This document shows, one piece after another, positions 36,162 to 45,235 of a stretch of 64,000 nucleotides of DNA. Positions within the stretch are counted from its first letter, which is position 1. Every line of letters starts with the position of its first letter. The stretch is from positions 4,221,524-4,285,523 of the forward strand of contig CP036434.1 in NCBI GenBank assembly GCA_007751475.1, written 5' to 3'. Made by a program: the position numbers and the translations under genes. Below the pieces are notes generated by a model. That model made no database searches, was not told the DNA's origin, and saw only the letters and a list, made by a program, of their open reading frames with translations. This DNA comes from Saltatorellus ferox (GTDB lineage: Bacteria; Planctomycetota; UBA1135; GCA-002686595).

Positions 36162-36890
36162 ATGAAGTACCCACCCAGGCCACAGAGCCGCTCCCTGGCG
36201 GTATCCCGCCGCCTCCGCATCGGATCCTTGACCGCCGTCGCTGTCGCGCTGGCGGGTGTATTTCTCTGGAGTGCCACGCGGTCCGAGGGCACGGAGCGTC
36301 CGCGTTTCCCCGTCGAAGCCTCCGATGCAGAACCGTCTCCGCAGGCCGGACCGCTCGACCCTCTCGGGGTGCATCGCCTGATCCAGGCGGTGCCCTTTCG
36401 ACTGGCGTCGCCCTACACCCACGCCTACCGCGCCGATCAGCCCCTGGTGAGCGAGGGCTGGCTGCTCGTCCTGGGCGTCGCCCCGGATCTCGTCCGGCCA
36501 ACGAACCTCTTCCAGCCGGTGCTCTACGCCGGACTACCCGGCGGAACGCAGACCCTGGAGCGCATCAATCAGGGGCATATCGACGGCGTTTCGATCGCCC
36601 TGCTGCCCGCCGAGCTGGACACGGATCCGAGCCTCGCGGGCGTGCCGATCTGGTTCGGCGCGCCCGAGCTCCCGGAGCGCCTGACGAACGAGATGATCGA
36701 GGCCGAAGCGACACGGATCACAGGTCTGTCGATCTTCCGCATCTCCGATGCCGCTCTTCGTACAGCAGGGTTGGACGCCGGAGTGATCGAGGTCGCAGAT
36801 CGGACGCGGCTGGAGGAGACGGCCGCAGAGTTGATCCTGCAATACGCTCCAGGGGAGCGCAGCCTCGCGGAAGGCATCCTGATCGACTGA
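36162..36890 (+). CDS. Membrane-anchored protein of unknown function
   Basis: A 242-residue protein starting 2 bp after the hydrolase stop, so almost surely co-transcribed. An N-terminal anchor or signal (IGSLTAVAVALAGVFLWSAT) is followed by a Pro-rich linker and a soluble alpha/beta region (GWLLVLGVAPDLVRPTNLFQ, PVLYAGLPGGTQTLERINQG) with no catalytic motif I recognise. It may assist or bind the secreted hydrolase. It converges on the sulfatase gene. Confidence 0.75.
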   Translation: MKYPPRPQSRSLAVSRRLRIGSLTAVAVALAGVFLWSATRSEGTERPRFPVEASDAEPSPQAGPLDPLGVHRLIQAVPFRLASPYTHAYRADQPLVSEGWLLVLGVAPDLVRPTNLFQPVLYAGLPGGTQTLERINQGHIDGVSIALLPAELDTDPSLAGVPIWFGAPELPERLTNEMIEAEATRITGLSIFRISDAALRTAGLDAGVIEVADRTRLEETAAELILQYAPGERSLAEGILID

Positions 36891-36918
36891 CCCGCGAGGT
36901 CATGACTCCTGGAGCGGA

Positions 36919-38781
36919 TCAATACCAGGTCACGCGCCAGGCGCTGGAAAGGTTGTAGACGCCGCCGCATGGGCCGAAATCCCGGAAGACGTACTGGTAG
37001 TGCATCGTGTTACCCGCGAGGCTCGTGAAACCAAGCTTCGCGTACGTCGTCGCCCCAACGCCGTCGAGGGCCTGGATCGGTAGACGCTGGCCGACGTTCA
37101 AGCAAAGGATCCCGTCCCCCAGGACCATGACCGCGGGAGTCAACCCCTGAAGCATGAACCCCACGTGGGCCGGCGGACCGCCCGTCACGGTCAGCCGGAA
37201 TGTGTCGTCGAGGACGCTGGGACTGCCCGAACCCTCAAGGCGTGCGCCGGTTCCGGACGAGGAAAGGCACCCTTCCCCGGGCTGCCCGAAGAAGAAGCAA
37301 GGGCAGCCGGCCCCGCCCTGACCGTCGCCGGCGCAGTAGATCTCCCCTGGATCGTCGTCGAAGGAATGCAGCTTGGCTTCGAGGCGCGCGCGCAGATCGG
37401 CAAGCGTCGCCGCGTACGCCGGGTTGGACGCCTGATTCGTGACCTGCTGCACATCGCCGAGCGGGGCCGCACCCATGTCGTAGAGCTCCTCTGCCCCGTT
37501 CGAGTAGCGCATGTAGGCCCAGTGCTCCGTGCGAATCAGATAACCGTTGCCCACCATGGAGAAGGCAGAGTTCCGGACGGAGTTCGCGCTCCCGGAAAGC
37601 ACGGGCACGAAGGAGCGGCCCGAGCAGCTCGCCGGCACACCCAGTCCACAGAGTTCCGCAAGCGTGGGATAGAGATCCACGTGCTCGGTGAGAGCCGCGC
37701 TTCGTCCCGGCGAAAGCCCTGGTCCCGCGACGATGAGGGGAACCCGAGCCGACTCCTCGTGGAGGCTCAGCTTCTGCCACATCGTGTGCTCGCCCAGGTG
37801 GTAGCCGTGGTCCGACGTGAAGACGATGTACGTGCTGTCCGCCAGCCCGAGGGCATCGATGCGATCGAGCACGCGACCGACCTGGGCGTCCATGAAGGAA
37901 ACCGCGGCGTAGTACGCACGCAGGACCTCGCGTCGATCGGCGTCGGAGTTCGGACCGCGCGCCGTCTCGTTCCAGAAGACACCGATGGAAGGGATGTCGG
38001 CGAGATCGCCGGGCACCGAGTCCGCGGGGGTCAGCTGGGCGGGATCGTAGCGCTGGAAGTCTGCGACCGGAGCGACGAGGGGCACGTGGGGACGGACGAA
38101 GCCGACGGCCAGGAAGAAAGGAGTGTGCTGAAGCGCGTCCAGTCGCTCGATCGCGCGCGTGGCCGCCTGGTAATCGGCCTGTTCGTCCCCGGATAGCGTG
38201 CTCTGAACGGTATAGAACGCGGCGCCAAAGCCTGTCCCGTAGTGCTGGTTCGGATCGAAGTTGAGCGTCTCGTTGGTGTAGTGACCGGCGACGCCAGGCG
38301 TCCTCCATTCGGGAGCAAGAATGTTGTTCGTCAGGTCCCACGAAGGCGCGTGATCCGAGCCTGCTGCGCCGCTGGTGATGTCCCCCGGGATGGCCATGTG
38401 GTAGAGCTTGGAGACGCGCGCTGCCGTGTAGCCGTTCAGCCGAAAGTGTTCCGGGAGCGTCGCCGCAGAGCCGAGCACGCTGTCGAGGTTCGTGTACGAA
38501 CCGTTCGCGCCCCCGAGCTCCGGGGGATAGCGACCGGACAGGAGCGAAGCACGCGAGGGAGCGCATACCGGGTACTGGCAGTAAGCGCGGTCGAAGGTGA
38601 CGCCGCGCTGCGCCAGTCGATCGATATGGGGCGTATCGACCTCGAGGTTGCCGTAGGCGCCCAGCGCTTCCGCCGTGAGATCGTCGGCGATGATGAAGAC
38701 GACGTTGGGAGGACCTCCATTCCAGGAGGTGAGGGCGAGCGGAGCGAGCACGAAGGCGGCAAAGCCGAGTGAGGTCAGCAT
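36919..38781 (-). CDS. Secreted sulfatase with C-terminal Cys-rich domain
   Basis: A 620-residue exported sulfatase (signal MLTSLGFAAFVLAPLALTSW). Metal ligands are in VVFIIADDLTAEALGAYG (D33, D34), and the formylglycine motif C73-A-P-S-R-A-S-L-L-S-G is canonical, so a formylglycine-generating enzyme elsewhere should activate it. The layout (PPELGGANG, EHTMWQKLSLHEESARVPLI) is closest to iduronate-2-sulfatase or choline-sulfatase-like groups; the substrate is probably a sulfated polysaccharide. From about residue 478 comes the shared Cys-rich domain (CAGDGQGGAGCPCFFFGQPG, GDGILCLN, YQYVFRDFGPCGGVYNLSSA). Confidence 0.92.
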   Translation of the reverse strand: MLTSLGFAAFVLAPLALTSWNGGPPNVVFIIADDLTAEALGAYGNLEVDTPHIDRLAQRGVTFDRAYCQYPVCAPSRASLLSGRYPPELGGANGSYTNLDSVLGSAATLPEHFRLNGYTAARVSKLYHMAIPGDITSGAAGSDHAPSWDLTNNILAPEWRTPGVAGHYTNETLNFDPNQHYGTGFGAAFYTVQSTLSGDEQADYQAATRAIERLDALQHTPFFLAVGFVRPHVPLVAPVADFQRYDPAQLTPADSVPGDLADIPSIGVFWNETARGPNSDADRREVLRAYYAAVSFMDAQVGRVLDRIDALGLADSTYIVFTSDHGYHLGEHTMWQKLSLHEESARVPLIVAGPGLSPGRSAALTEHVDLYPTLAELCGLGVPASCSGRSFVPVLSGSANSVRNSAFSMVGNGYLIRTEHWAYMRYSNGAEELYDMGAAPLGDVQQVTNQASNPAYAATLADLRARLEAKLHSFDDDPGEIYCAGDGQGGAGCPCFFFGQPGEGCLSSSGTGARLEGSGSPSVLDDTFRLTVTGGPPAHVGFMLQGLTPAVMVLGDGILCLNVGQRLPIQALDGVGATTYAKLGFTSLAGNTMHYQYVFRDFGPCGGVYNLSSAWRVTWY

Positions 38782-38799
38782 GGGGTGGGGTGGGTGAAA

Positions 38800-38837
38800 T
38801 CGAAACGGGCGAAGCTCACGTCACGTGAGCTTCGCCC
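38800..38837 (-). terminator. Strong intrinsic terminator after the LamG gene
   Basis: A perfect 15-bp inverted repeat (38807-38821 and 38823-38837, arm gggcgaagctcacgt) with one base between arms. On the minus strand it is followed by GTTTCGATTT. It lies 113 bp beyond the LamG gene stop and 26 bp before the sulfatase start, so it separates the two genes' transcripts. Confidence 0.8.
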
Positions 38838-38949
38838 CCGCGCTTCTTGAATTCGGTCGCCAGGAATCTGCGCCACGGAATGCAATTCCGCAAGCACCGC
38901 CCGGATCCGCGCCCGCGGCGTTGCGCCCGACCCCAATGGGATCCAACGA

Positions 38950-40182
38950 TTATTGGAAACTGACCGAGACGGCGTCGGTGAAGTTCGACACCGCCGAACC
39001 ACCGACGGAGTCCCGGTGCCATGCCTGGAAGTTCCAGGTTTCACCGGACATCACCGGAACGAGACCCGTGGGCGTCGGCGTCATCGTCAGGTCGATCGGC
39101 AACGAGAACGTGCCCGTCGCGCCGGAGTTCTGGATCTGGCCGGCGCCGACGTAGCGACCCACGCCGCCCGCGACGCAGAGAACACCGAGGCTACCGCCTG
39201 GCTGGTTGACCATCCCCTGGGTCTGGCTGACGATGAAGAAGCCGAACGCGCTGGTCGGTAGCGAAGCGGCCGTCAGCGTCATGTTGTTGTCTGCAGCCAA
39301 GACACTGCCGATCGCGTCGATGCTGCCGGGCGTGCCCGTCGAGTTCGGAACACCGGGCGAGCAGTAGCGCGTAATTCCTGCGCCGAACGAAAGTGGGTTG
39401 ACCGCCCCACTCGCGAGCGCCGCTGCATCCGAGGCCGACAGGATGCCGTCGTAGAACGCGAGGTCGTCGAGTCCCTGCGTCTGTGCGCCTCCGGCGTTGA
39501 GGCCGTCGTTGATGACCCCGATCTGCATGTCCTGGGTCGGGAAGACGCTGCCAGTCATCGGGGTCGTCGTTCCGTTGTTGTCGAGGGGAACCGTCGCGGT
39601 CAGGGTGCCGTTGACGTAGGCGCGAACCTCGCTCGCTCCGCGGTCGACGACGCCGACGACGTGATACCATTGGTCGACCGGGGTCACGAACGGCATGACG
39701 TTGTTGAAGATGTTGACAGCGCCATTGTCGTCGTCGACCCGGAAGTTCCATTCGTTCGCGAGCGTCGTTGCGATCTGGATTCCGGTCGAGGTGCCTGCGA
39801 GGTTGTCGAACACGCGTCCGCCGCGCGCGTCGCCGTCGGTGGCGAAATCGTCCCAGAGCCAGTAGCTGAACGAGAAGCTGTTCATCCCGAAGTCCATCTC
39901 GAGGGTGGGACCGCTGAAGACCTCGGCGAGAAGATAGCCGCTGCCGCCGTTGACACCGTTGATGAGCGTATTGAGCGTCGCGCCGGATCCGGCGTAGGCC
40001 TCACCGTAGAGCGGGCTGAGGCTCAGATCCGGCGCGCCCACCATCGTGGTGTTCACGCCGCCGACGAGGTCGGCGGTGGAGCTGAAGTCCCAGTAGTGAA
40101 GAACGGTCTGTGCAGACGCGGCAGAGGTCGCCACGGCGCAGGAGATCAACGAGGCGGTGACGGCTGTGGAAAGAGTGGGCAT
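38950..40182 (-). CDS. Secreted LamG-domain protein with C-terminal Cys-rich-type domain
   Basis: A 410-residue exported protein (signal ending SAASAQT). Residues 28-260 form a LamG/concanavalin-like jelly roll: YWDFSSTADLVGGVN, FSFSYWLWDDF, WYHVVGVVDRGASEVRAYVN and LDDLAFYDGILSASDAAAL are textbook LamG landmarks, implying glycan binding. From about 271 a divergent form of the neighbours' domain follows (YCSPGVPNSTGTPGSIDAIG, GSLGVLCVAGGVGRYVGAGQ, WNFQAWHRDSVGGSAVSNFT), keeping the YC, LC and W/F-x-R-D positions but fewer Cys. It could mark the protein for the cell surface. Confidence 0.87.
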   Translation of the reverse strand: MPTLSTAVTASLISCAVATSAASAQTVLHYWDFSSTADLVGGVNTTMVGAPDLSLSPLYGEAYAGSGATLNTLINGVNGGSGYLLAEVFSGPTLEMDFGMNSFSFSYWLWDDFATDGDARGGRVFDNLAGTSTGIQIATTLANEWNFRVDDDNGAVNIFNNVMPFVTPVDQWYHVVGVVDRGASEVRAYVNGTLTATVPLDNNGTTTPMTGSVFPTQDMQIGVINDGLNAGGAQTQGLDDLAFYDGILSASDAAALASGAVNPLSFGAGITRYCSPGVPNSTGTPGSIDAIGSVLAADNNMTLTAASLPTSAFGFFIVSQTQGMVNQPGGSLGVLCVAGGVGRYVGAGQIQNSGATGTFSLPIDLTMTPTPTGLVPVMSGETWNFQAWHRDSVGGSAVSNFTDAVSVSFQ

Positions 40183-40389
40183 CGGTGGAAGGCTCGGGAG
40201 GTAGGAGAGATCCGCTTCGGATTCTGATGAGCCGCTGCGGGAGAACCCACATCCTCAGAGATCGCCCCGCGATACTACCAGGGTCATTTCCTGGAAAATT
40301 CATGTGCGCGGATCGTCTGCACAGTGGCTCGGGAAGCCCCCGCAGGCACCGCCTGGCCGCGCAGGACCGCTGTGTGCTGCTCGAGCCCA

Positions 40390-40437
40390 GTCGATGGTCC
40401 AGTCGATGGTCCAGTCCAGGACTCAGTCCTGGACTCA
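40390..40437 (-). repeat. 12-bp tandem repeat starting at the cmk stop codon
   Basis: Read on the minus strand from the cmk stop: tgagtccaggac, tgagtcctggac, tggaccatcgac, tggaccatcgac. The first unit begins with the TGA stop and the second supplies another in-frame TGA. The first two units also form a 9-bp hairpin (agtccagga/tcctggact, 40413-40435) with no U-run. Confidence 0.85.
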
Positions 40438-41103
40438 GTCTCGGGCCTCAGCTCTGACCCGCGCCAGTTCACAGAGCTCTTCGAGCACCTCGTCGGGGCT
40501 GAGACGGTCCGTATCGACCCGGACGGCATCTCTCGTCTCGGTCAGCGGAGAATCCTCGCGCGAGCTATCGAAGTCGTCCCGGCGCTGGAGGTCCTTCTCG
40601 TACTCGGCCGCGCGTTCGGGTGCACCCTCTTCCGTGGCGCGGCGCTCCGCGCGAACCCTGGGACTCGCGACCAGGAAGACCTTGAGGTCGGCCGTCGGGA
40701 ACACGACCGACGTCGTGTCCCTGCCTTCGGCCACGACGCCCCCGCCGGCCGCCACGGACTCGTCCGCGATCTTGCGCTGAAGGCGCACGAGAGCCCGCCG
40801 CACGCCCGAGTGCGCGGAGACCTCGGACACGTGCCGCGTGACTTCGGGGCCGCGGATCGCGGGCTCACCGGGCATACCGCCGATGAGGATCTTGCCCTCT
40901 TCGTCGAACTCCAGCCGGATCGAGTTCGCCACGGTCTGGCAGGAGAACTCGTCGTTCGGATCGATGCCCCGATCGATGATGACCAGCGTCACCGCCCGGT
41001 ACATGGCGCCAGTGTCTAGAAAGGTCAGACCGAGGCGTTTCGCCAGTGCCCGAGCCGCCGTGCTCTTGCCCGACGCGGCGGGTCCGTCGATCGCGATGAT
41101 CAT
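40435..41103 (-). CDS. cmk: Cytidylate kinase
   Basis: A 222-residue CMP/dCMP kinase for pyrimidine nucleotide synthesis. Walker A is GPAASGKST near the N-terminus (MIIAIDGPAASGKSTAARAL), followed by LDTGAMYRAVT with the CMP-binding Asp, VAEGRDTTSVVFP, and the lid/Arg-rich RRATEEG region. Length and order match the bacterial family. In many bacteria cmk lies next to rpsA; here they are 11 kb apart. The stop codon starts a 12-bp tandem repeat. It is 61 bp downstream of a serine hydrolase gene on the same strand. Confidence 0.95.
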   Translation of the reverse strand: MIIAIDGPAASGKSTAARALAKRLGLTFLDTGAMYRAVTLVIIDRGIDPNDEFSCQTVANSIRLEFDEEGKILIGGMPGEPAIRGPEVTRHVSEVSAHSGVRRALVRLQRKIADESVAAGGGVVAEGRDTTSVVFPTADLKVFLVASPRVRAERRATEEGAPERAAEYEKDLQRRDDFDSSREDSPLTETRDAVRVDTDRLSPDEVLEELCELARVRAEARD

Positions 41104-41163
41104 GGCGAGGATCTTACCTGACAGGCACGCCTCCGACCATCGGCGACCCCCTCCCCATGGGCG

Positions 41164-42408
41164 CTATCTGCGGTCCGAGTCCCCTTTCTTCGCCTCGACC
41201 ATCTCCATCACGCACTGGCCGATGACCCCGTCCAGGCGAGCGGCCACGTCCGGGGTGTAGGCGTTGGCGGCCACGAGAAACGCGACGTCGACCTCGGGGG
41301 CCACCCAGGCGTTCGCGAACCAGAAGGTGTTGGATCCCGCGTGGCTCAGTGCCTGGCCGCCGGCCCAGCCGCGCTCCAGGAGCATCCATCCCATCCCGTA
41401 GCCGCCATCCGGGCCCGGTGCCAGGAGCGCCTTGCGGGATTCAGGGCTGAGGAACGCGCCAGGCCCTTCCAAGCCTGCGTCCTCCAGGAAAATGGTCACG
41501 AACCGACCCCAGTCGGCCATCGACAAATGAACCGTGCCCGCCGGCCCCAGGGCGGCATCGTTGTCCGCCTGAAGCGCCTCCAGCTCGCCGTCGTCGCCCT
41601 TCCGATGCCCCCATGGCTGGTCGACCTCCCCGAGTGCGCCGGGCGCCCCGAACCCCGCGGTGGTCATACCGAGCGGCCCGAAGATCTCCGCCCGCATCAG
41701 CGCCTCCCAGGTCTCTCCGCAGACGGCCTCCGCCATCAAACCGGCGATCATGACCGAGAGGTTCGAGTAGGCGTGCTGCGTCCCGGGCTCCGTCAGCGGC
41801 TTCGCCTGCATGGCAAGCCGCGCGATGCCGAGGCGCCTCGCGTGGAGGTCTTGGCCGCCGAACGCGCGCCAGCTGTCAGGGTCCGCCGGAAGCCCCGCCA
41901 CGTGCCTGAGGAGCTGGGCCACGGTGACGTCGCGGTAGCCCTCGTGGATCTCGCTCGCGATCGAAGGAAGCGTCTCGGCGATCGTGGAGGTCCACTTCAA
42001 CTCGCCCTTCTGTACGAGGCGCGCGATGAGCACCGCCGTCATCGCCTTGGTATCCGATCCGATGTGGACGAGATCGGCAGGCGTCATCGGGACGTCGCTG
42101 CCCGCCTTACGAAGGCCCGCCGCGCCGACTCGCGTGGGCTTGCCCAGCTGGACGATCGCGCCGACAGCGCCGGGAATCCCCGCTCCGGCAAGGGCCGCCT
42201 GAAGGCGAGCGTCCAGCGCCTCGTCCCGCTCCCACCCGGGGAGCGATCCCGACGGGAAAGAGAAGCCCGCGTCGGCGCCCGCCGTGGACGCAGCGTCACT
42301 CCGGGAGATCCCGGTCTGGCCCGCAGGATCCTGGAGCCAGGTGGAGCTGATGTCGCCGCTGCTCCCACCCAGGAGCGTCAGCACGGCTGTCGAGAGATAG
42401 AGCTTCAT
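41164..42408 (-). CDS. Beta-lactamase-family (class C-like) serine hydrolase
   Basis: About 414 residues from ATG 42406-42408, where an export signal starts (MKLYLSTAVLTLLGG). The S-x-x-K motif is S118-D-T-K121 in HIGSDTKAMTAVLIARL, the Y-x-N motif is in QHAYSNLSVMIAGL, and the third box is HAGS in LSHAGSNTFWFAN. This is the serine beta-lactamase/D-Ala-D-Ala carboxypeptidase/esterase superfamily (Pfam Beta-lactamase). Substrates range widely, so resistance should not be assumed. It is followed by cmk on the same strand and preceded by the lpxH-like gene, 48 bp away. Confidence 0.9.
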   Translation of the reverse strand: MKLYLSTAVLTLLGGSSGDISSTWLQDPAGQTGISRSDAASTAGADAGFSFPSGSLPGWERDEALDARLQAALAGAGIPGAVGAIVQLGKPTRVGAAGLRKAGSDVPMTPADLVHIGSDTKAMTAVLIARLVQKGELKWTSTIAETLPSIASEIHEGYRDVTVAQLLRHVAGLPADPDSWRAFGGQDLHARRLGIARLAMQAKPLTEPGTQHAYSNLSVMIAGLMAEAVCGETWEALMRAEIFGPLGMTTAGFGAPGALGEVDQPWGHRKGDDGELEALQADNDAALGPAGTVHLSMADWGRFVTIFLEDAGLEGPGAFLSPESRKALLAPGPDGGYGMGWMLLERGWAGGQALSHAGSNTFWFANAWVAPEVDVAFLVAANAYTPDVAARLDGVIGQCVMEMVEAKKGDSDRR

Positions 42409-42455
42409 GTCCCCGCCGCTACGGCGCGGCCGCCTGCATCGTTCACGGAAAACGA

Positions 42456-43259
42456 CTAATCTCCACGGGAATGTGGGACCAGCGCTCCATCCGGAACCAC
42501 CCGAAAGACGTCGTGCGGCCAGCCCCACGCTCCCACCACGACGAAGCGAGGGCCTCCCTCGAGCCGCTCGTCGCGCGTATCGTGCGCGTGACCGCAGACC
42601 ACGAGCTCCGCGCGGGTGGCGCGGGCCAGCGCATGCACCGCCGCAGGGCGGATCGACTTCGCCTCGGTGGGCTTGTACGCCTTACGATTCTCTGACTGTT
42701 TGCGCATGCGGTGGCCGACCCACCGCGCGAACCAGAACGGCGCGTGACGCGACATCCAGCGCACGAACGGCTTGCGCCAGATCGGCCGCAGGCGGAGGTA
42801 GTCGTGATCGAGCGTACAGAGCGAGTCCCCGTGCACGAAGGCCGCGCGCCCGCCCGTCGTCGAGAGAACTCCGATGAATCCCTCGGCGTGAAGCTCGGCC
42901 CCGGTCGCGCGCTCGAACGAGGCGTCCATGAGCGCATCGCGATTGCCCGGGATCACGTGCACGGACGCGCCGCGGGCGGTGGCTCGCAGGAGCGCGTCGA
43001 GCACCTCTTTCGTCCCGGGCAAGCGGACCTGCTTGGCTCCGACCCAGGTATCGAAGAAGTCCCCCATGATCACCAGCTGCGGCACGCCGGGACCGAGTCC
43101 ATCGCACCATTCGATGAAGCCGGCCGTCCGTGCATCTCCGGTCGGAGCGAGGTGAAGATCCGCGATCACCAACGCGCCGGGGCGCAGCTCGATCTCCGCC
43201 GTCGGGATCGATCCTTCGGGCAGATCGCCTTCGGCATCGGTCTTGGAACCGGAGCTCAC
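42456..43259 (-). CDS. lpxH: LpxH-like UDP-2,3-diacylglucosamine pyrophosphohydrolase
   Basis: A 267-residue metallophosphoesterase. Motifs in order are DLHLAP, MGDFFDTWVG, IPGNRDAL, FVHGDSLCTLDHDY and VCGHAHD, with the LpxH-type cap RPIWRKPFVRWMSRHAPFW and the GNRD box that distinguishes LpxH from general phosphoesterases. It should cleave UDP-diacylglucosamine to lipid X in lipid A synthesis on the inner face of the inner membrane. Its start overlaps the NtrC-type regulator's stop by four bases. Assignment is by motif pattern; a related YbbF/UshA-type function is possible. Confidence 0.82.
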   Translation of the reverse strand: MSSGSKTDAEGDLPEGSIPTAEIELRPGALVIADLHLAPTGDARTAGFIEWCDGLGPGVPQLVIMGDFFDTWVGAKQVRLPGTKEVLDALLRATARGASVHVIPGNRDALMDASFERATGAELHAEGFIGVLSTTGGRAAFVHGDSLCTLDHDYLRLRPIWRKPFVRWMSRHAPFWFARWVGHRMRKQSENRKAYKPTEAKSIRPAAVHALARATRAELVVCGHAHDTRDERLEGGPRFVVVGAWGWPHDVFRVVPDGALVPHSRGD

Positions 43260-44632
43260 GCGCCTTCTTCGGGTTCGTCCGCGTCGATCCCGTGGTCACG
43301 CAGCTTTTCCCAGAGGACCTTGCGCGAGATCCCGAGGAGTTCCGCCGTCTGCGAACGATGCCCGCCCGTCGCCACGAGCGCGGCACGAATGTGCTCGACC
43401 TCTGCCTCGCGCAGCACGTCCCGCAAGGGACGCACGTCGGACTGCACCTCGGCGGTGGCTCGCCAGCGGCCATCCTGGGGTAGGAGGTCCTCGGCTTCGA
43501 GCTGAGTGCCCGTCCCCGCGAGCGCGACCGCGCGCTGGACCGCGTTCTCGAGTTCCCGCACGTTGCCTGGCCACGCGTAGCGCTCCAGCATCTTCATCGT
43601 CGAACGACTGACCTCGAAGGGGCGGCCGTGCCCGTAGCGCTCGATCATCGCCTGGACGAGCAGGGGCACGTCGCCCCGTCGATCGCGCAGGGGCGGGAGC
43701 TGAACCGGCACGACGTGGACGCGGTAGAAGAGGTCCTCGCGGAACGTCCCTTCCTTGACGAGCTTGCGGAGCGGAATCTTCGTCGCGACCACCACGCGAA
43801 AGTCGCTGCTCAGCGTCTTCTCGCCGCCGACGCGCTCGAACTGACGCTCCTGGAGCACGCGCAGGAGCTTCACCTGCAGCGGCATCGGCATGTCGTCGAT
43901 ATCGTCGAGGAACAGGGTGCCACCGTTCGCGAGTTCCACGCGCCCCTTGCGCGCTCCCTTGGCGTCGGTGAACGCGCCTTTCTCGTGACCGAAGAGCTCG
44001 GCCTCCAGGAGATTGGCGGGCAGCGCCCCGCAGCCGAGCGCGATGAAGGGGCCGTCCTTGCGCGCGGAGAGCGAGTGGATCGCGAGCGCGATGCGCTCCT
44101 TGCCCGTGCCGCTCTCCCCCTCGATCTCGACGGTGGCGTCGGTCCCCGCGACCGTGCGAACACGGTCGAAGACCGCGTTCATCACGTCGGATGCGCCCAC
44201 GATGCCATCGAAGCCCTGGGGGGCAGCGGCGTCGAGCTTCTCACGCAGTTCCTTGTTCTCGGCGACGAGCGCGGACACGCGACCCAGGACGCTGAGCCGC
44301 TGGACGACGGCCTCGTTCCGGAAGGGCTTCTGGATGTAGTCGATCGCGCCGAGCTTCATCGCCTCGACGGCGTCGTCCACCGTCGCGTAGCCCGTCATCA
44401 TGAGGACCGGCCGATCGGGATCGAGCTCCATCGCGAGCTTCAGGACGGCCATCCCGCCGTCGCCCGGCATGCGGACGTCGGTGACCACGACCTCTGGCGG
44501 CGGCTCGGTCGCGAGCGCATCGAACGCACTCTTCGTGTCGGATGCGCCGAGCACCGTGTGCCCGGCGTCCTCCAGCGCGTCCCGCAGCGTCACGAAGATC
44601 GTGACCTCATCCTCGACGAGGAGGACGCGCAT
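43256..44632 (-). CDS. NtrC-family sigma-54-dependent response regulator
   Basis: A 458-residue regulator with all three parts. The receiver has the acidic pair near D8, phospho-acceptor D52 (VVVTDVRMPG), T80 and K102 (YIQKPF). The AAA+ domain has Walker A GESGTGKE, the sigma-54 contact loop GAFTDA in place of the commonest GAFTGA, Walker B GGTLFLDDIDDMP, and the R-finger region WPGNVRELENAVQRA. A Fis-type HTH ends it (RAALVATGGHRSQTAELLGI). It should activate RpoN-dependent promoters. No histidine kinase gene is adjacent. Its ATG overlaps the upstream stop by one base. Confidence 0.95.
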   Translation of the reverse strand: MRVLLVEDEVTIFVTLRDALEDAGHTVLGASDTKSAFDALATEPPPEVVVTDVRMPGDGGMAVLKLAMELDPDRPVLMMTGYATVDDAVEAMKLGAIDYIQKPFRNEAVVQRLSVLGRVSALVAENKELREKLDAAAPQGFDGIVGASDVMNAVFDRVRTVAGTDATVEIEGESGTGKERIALAIHSLSARKDGPFIALGCGALPANLLEAELFGHEKGAFTDAKGARKGRVELANGGTLFLDDIDDMPMPLQVKLLRVLQERQFERVGGEKTLSSDFRVVVATKIPLRKLVKEGTFREDLFYRVHVVPVQLPPLRDRRGDVPLLVQAMIERYGHGRPFEVSRSTMKMLERYAWPGNVRELENAVQRAVALAGTGTQLEAEDLLPQDGRWRATAEVQSDVRPLRDVLREAEVEHIRAALVATGGHRSQTAELLGISRKVLWEKLRDHGIDADEPEEGA

Positions 44633-45195
44633 CAGCCCCCCGCGGGATCGAGGCCCGCTGCACCGAGTTCATCGGGCGTCACGAAGAGCGCTCGGTCCCC
44701 CCCCGCAGCCACGGCGTCCTCGAGGGCCTCCTCGGCCGCCTGCAGGAGCGCATCGAAGAACATCGTGCGCTGGGCGTCGGTGACGCCGCCGTCGTCGCTT
44801 CCGTCGTAGGATCCGCCGATCGCGAGCGTGATCGGAATCGTCCGGCCGTCGCTCTGGAAGTCGAGCTTGCGCGTGTTCGTGATCAGGCGGTTGCACATGG
44901 CGCCGAGACCTTGCCCCCCGGTGTGAGGGATGACCGCCAGCAGCCGATCGTCCGCCATGCGACCCAGGAAGTCCGAGCTGCGCGTCGCTCCCTTCAGAAG
45001 GTTGATCACGGAGTCGACGATCTCCTCCTTGGCCTCGTAGCCATAGAGATCCCGCAGATGCCCGAGGCGGTCGACGGCCACCATGAGACAGGAAATAGGA
45101 TAGCCGTAGCGCTGGGCTCGGTTGAACTCGACCCGCATGAGGTGCTGGATCTGAGCGAGCGAGAACAGGCTCTTGTCGGCGGAACTATCGGTCAT
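44632..45195 (-). CDS. Degenerate GGDEF-domain protein
   Basis: A 187-residue single-domain protein with a GGDEF fold: FSLAQIQHLMRVEFNRAQRY, LMVAVDRLGHLRDLYG and the helix before the signature are typical. The signature itself is RMADDRLLAVIPHT, so GGDEF is replaced by MADDR and diguanylate cyclase activity is not expected. Such proteins often bind GTP or c-di-GMP, or act as protein-interaction modules. It lies between an FHA-like membrane protein and the NtrC-type activator, and its stop overlaps the activator's ATG, so it probably signals to or regulates it. Confidence 0.82.
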   Translation of the reverse strand: MTDSSADKSLFSLAQIQHLMRVEFNRAQRYGYPISCLMVAVDRLGHLRDLYGYEAKEEIVDSVINLLKGATRSSDFLGRMADDRLLAVIPHTGGQGLGAMCNRLITNTRKLDFQSDGRTIPITLAIGGSYDGSDDGGVTDAQRTMFFDALLQAAEEALEDAVAAGGDRALFVTPDELGAAGLDPAGG

Positions 45196-45235
45196 GAAGC
45201 AAGAGTGAGATGCGGGAGAGGTCGCGGTGGAGAGC

